DNA from: a bacterium
Lineage (GTDB): Bacteria; Elusimicrobiota; Elusimicrobia; Elusimicrobiales; UBA9959
NCBI GenBank assembly: GCA_021845705.1
Contig: JAJZVJ010000014.1
Coordinates: 1 to 15,842 of the forward strand
Direction of reading: 5' to 3'
Length of the DNA stretch: 15,842 bases
A program made the position numbers and the translations under genes. This document shows, in pieces, positions 14,096 through 15,842 of this stretch. Below the pieces are notes generated by a model. It made no database searches, was not told the origin of the DNA, and saw only the letters and a list, made by a program, of their open reading frames with translations. Position 1 is the stretch's first letter. The number at the start of each line of letters is the position of its first letter.

Positions 14096-15285
14096 CAACA
14101 AGGATAGTAGTGCTGGGCGGCTCGTTCGGCGGGCTTACCGCGGCCCTTGAACTGAAGCGCCTGCTGGGCGGCGGAGCGGACGTAACGCTGGTAAGCGACG
14201 ACGACCGTTTCGTGTTCCTGCCGTCGCTGCCGTGGCTGATCATCGGGCGGCGAAAGCCCGGGGACATCACCCTCAGGGTTAAAGACATACTCGGGCCGAA
14301 GGGGATAAACTTTATTCACGGAGCGGCCCTGGAGGTCAATGCCGAAGCGTCCAAAGTGATCATCCCGGATCGCAGGGAGCTGCCCTACGACTTCCTCGTG
14401 GTCTCCACCGGGCCCAGGCTGTCGTTCGATGAGGTCCCGGGTCTCGGCCCGGAGAAGGGCCACACGGATTGCGCGTTTACGCTTGAGCATGCCGTAAAGA
14501 CCGGGCAGGCCTGGCGCAAGCTGCTTGAAACCCCGGGGCCGGTGGTGCTCGGGTCGTCACAACTGGTCAGCTGCTTCGGCCCCTCCTATGAACTTGCGTT
14601 CGAGATGGACGCCGAACTCCGGCGGCTGAAGATGCGCCATAAGGTGCCTATTATTTATCTCACGTCGGAGCCCTACCTGGGGCATATGGGCGTCGGCGGC
14701 CTTGGCCTGTCCAAGCGGTTCATCGAGGATGAATTCGCCGAGCGGGACATCAAGCCTGTAGTGAATCAGGCCATCGCCGAGGTCGCGCCGGGGGAGATCA
14801 GGCTTAAGGACGGGGCCAGGATCCCGTTCAAGCTCGCAATGATCGCGCCGCCGTTCAAGGGCGTCCCCGCGGTAGCGCCGCTTGGAAATCCGCGCGGTTT
14901 CATTCCGGTGGATAAAAATTACCGCCACGTTAAATACAGGAATATTTTCGCCGTGGGCGTTGCCATGGCGATAGCTCCGCCGGAGGCGACCCCCGTGCCT
15001 ACGGGCGTTCCGAAGACCGGGTTCATGACGCTGAAGATGGCGAAGGCGGCGGCGGCTGCGATCAGGGCGGATATTACCGGTATCGCCCCGCCCGTTGCCG
15101 GGGAGCTGGGGGTGGTCTGCCTCATGGATATGGGCGGCACCGCGGCTTACATGCGGGCTTATCCCGTGCTTCCGCCGCGGCAGAGCTCGTACATGAAAAA
15201 GACGGTCCTGGCGAAGTGGCTGAAACTCGGGTTTGAGAAATATTTCTTATGGAAGATGAAGCGCGGGCTTAGCGTACTGCCCTGA
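14092..15285 (+). CDS. Sulfide:quinone oxidoreductase-like FAD flavoprotein
   Basis: 397 residues of the two-dinucleotide-binding-domain flavoprotein family. FAD-binding IVVLGGSFGGLTAALEL lies at 5-21. Three cysteines occur where SQR has its redox and sulfur-binding cysteines: Cys127 (HTDCAF), Cys161 (LVSCFGPSYELAFEM) and Cys343 (VCLMDMGGTAAYMRAYPVLPPR). The blocks SCFGPSYE and C-x-x-DMG ... PPR are hallmarks of true SQRs rather than NDH-2 enzymes. The C-terminus is amphipathic and basic (KKTVLAKWLKLGFEKYFLWKMKRGL), as in SQRs that sit on the membrane to reach quinone. Reaction inferred: sulfide oxidised to zero-valent sulfur or polysulfide, electrons to quinone. Translation is probably coupled to the regulator by the ATGA overlap. 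The quinone site cannot be judged by eye. Confidence 0.88.
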   Translation: MTTRIVVLGGSFGGLTAALELKRLLGGGADVTLVSDDDRFVFLPSLPWLIIGRRKPGDITLRVKDILGPKGINFIHGAALEVNAEASKVIIPDRRELPYDFLVVSTGPRLSFDEVPGLGPEKGHTDCAFTLEHAVKTGQAWRKLLETPGPVVLGSSQLVSCFGPSYELAFEMDAELRRLKMRHKVPIIYLTSEPYLGHMGVGGLGLSKRFIEDEFAERDIKPVVNQAIAEVAPGEIRLKDGARIPFKLAMIAPPFKGVPAVAPLGNPRGFIPVDKNYRHVKYRNIFAVGVAMAIAPPEATPVPTGVPKTGFMTLKMAKAAAAAIRADITGIAPPVAGELGVVCLMDMGGTAAYMRAYPVLPPRQSSYMKKTVLAKWLKLGFEKYFLWKMKRGLSVLP

Positions 15286-15316
15286 ATTTGTGTTCTGGAA
15301 TTAAACTGGAGGCACT

Positions 15317-15637
15317 ATGAAAATCGGACTGATCATCTCGGTCAACGACGCGGAAACATGCTGGAACGCCTTAAGATACGCGAATTTCGCTCTCGGCCAG
15401 AAAGAGACGGTCAAAGTCTTTTTTATGGGCAAGGGCGTCGAATATCAGACGATCGGCACCGAGAAGTATAATACTGTCGAACAGGCGGAGAAATTCCTGA
15501 AGTCGGGAGGGAAAATATTCGCCTGCGGCACCTGTATCAAGTCCCGCGAACAGAAGGACTCTGAAATGTGCCCTCTCTCTACGATGAAGGATATGTACGA
15601 GATCATCAAAGAGAGCGACAAAGTAGTGACTTTCTAA
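15317..15637 (+). CDS. DsrE-family sulfur-handling protein
   Basis: 106 residues from ATG with TGGAGG (15307-15312) just upstream, 31 bp after the SQR-like stop. The fold is DsrE/DsrF-like: strand MKIGLIISVNDAETCWNALRYANFAL, then VKVFFMGKGVEY, a helix QAEKFLKSGG, then KIFACGTCIKSREQK and a C-terminal helix ending KVVTF. Four cysteines are present: 15, 70, 73 and 85. Cys70 in IFACGTC lies where DsrE-type proteins carry their persulfide-accepting cysteine, and Cys73 makes a CxxC pair. Such cytosolic proteins bind or relay sulfane sulfur to carriers like TusA. Position after an SQR gene suggests it receives or manages the sulfur the oxidase produces. A terminator follows. Confidence 0.9.
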   Translation: MKIGLIISVNDAETCWNALRYANFALGQKETVKVFFMGKGVEYQTIGTEKYNTVEQAEKFLKSGGKIFACGTCIKSREQKDSEMCPLSTMKDMYEIIKESDKVVTF

Positions 15638-15691
15638 CCGTACCGTACAGGGCGCTTGCGGAGCCGGAGGGGGTACGCCAGGCGGAAAATA

Positions 15692-15720
15692 CCGCCGCAG
15701 ACTCCGGCGGTTGCTTCTTT
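15692..15720 (+). terminator. Intrinsic terminator of the sulfide operon
   Basis: CCGCCG (15692-15697) and CGGCGG (15705-15710) form a 6-bp GC stem with a seven-base loop, followed by TTGCTTCTTT. It lies 55 bases after the DsrE stop. A competing upstream structure exists: GCCGGAG (15663-15669) pairs with CTCCGGC (15702-15708), enclosing GGCGG/CCGCC (15681-15685 with 15692-15696). The two folds exclude each other. Confidence 0.65.
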
Positions 15721-15842
15721 GGATTGGCGCGGTCAACGGGGCTTGGTATCGGCGGCCGTACTGCCCGGTTCGCGAAAATGGAATATATTTTAGAATCAAG
15801 GCGTGAACGGATCGGAACCAATTTATTGCGGGTCTGGTGGGG

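Noticed and set aside
15778..15842. ATG-started frame open to the right edge (MEYILESRRERIG...)
   Set aside because: Only 21 codons are visible and no ribosome binding site precedes the ATG; it may be the start of the next gene but cannot be supported here.

Overview
The window looks like chromosomal DNA of a GC-rich, diderm (Gram-negative type) heterotrophic bacterium. The support is a lipoprotein signal, two outer-membrane beta-barrel proteins and a heptosyltransferase-like GT9 enzyme, combined with a glycogen/pentose-phosphate/glycolysis gene set. Short, tightly packed transcription units carry clear AGGAG-type ribosome binding sites. I cannot assign a phylum from the sequence. The mix of PRC-barrel, YtxH-like and lmo0937-type small proteins would fit an uncultured environmental lineage (Elusimicrobiota is one guess, low confidence). 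No rRNA, tRNA, CRISPR array, phage module or intact transposase was seen.

Layout. 1-600: 3' end of glucose-6-phosphate dehydrogenase (zwf). 727-2145: lipoprotein with five beta-propeller-like repeats. 2143-2240: short element with terminal inverted repeats in a CTAG site, resembling an IS630/Tc1-mariner-type MITE, between convergent genes. 2245-3042 (minus): secreted protein of unknown function. 3257-6533: a probable operon of an Ig-like fold protein, a PRC-barrel protein and a DUF3417-type alpha-glucan phosphorylase. 6758-7867: zinc alcohol dehydrogenase. 8026-9078: class I fructose-bisphosphate aldolase. 9232-10383: GT9 glycosyltransferase with visibly lower GC. 10404-10877: 5'-truncated LysE-family exporter remnant. 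11016-12244 (minus): tandem pair of paralogous outer-membrane beta-barrel proteins. 12589-13215: YtxH-like and lmo0937-type small membrane proteins, separated by a long RNA hairpin. 13216-13572: possible decayed gene. 13661-15637: ArsR-family repressor, sulfide:quinone oxidoreductase-like flavoprotein and DsrE-family protein in one operon with a near-consensus promoter, a palindromic operator and a terminator.

How the genes fit together. zwf, glucan phosphorylase, aldolase and alcohol dehydrogenase outline glycogen mobilisation into glycolysis and the oxidative pentose phosphate route, with alcohol/aldehyde redox balancing. They lie near each other but are not one operon. The right end is a self-contained sulfide-response unit: sulfide oxidation by the SQR-like enzyme, sulfur handling by the DsrE-like protein, and repression by the ArsR protein through a 24-bp palindrome covering the -10 box and the start codon. 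This operon is the most coherent regulated system in the window. Its regulator has only one cysteine, so the two-cysteine sensing chemistry of known sulfide-responsive ArsR proteins would need a different arrangement here.
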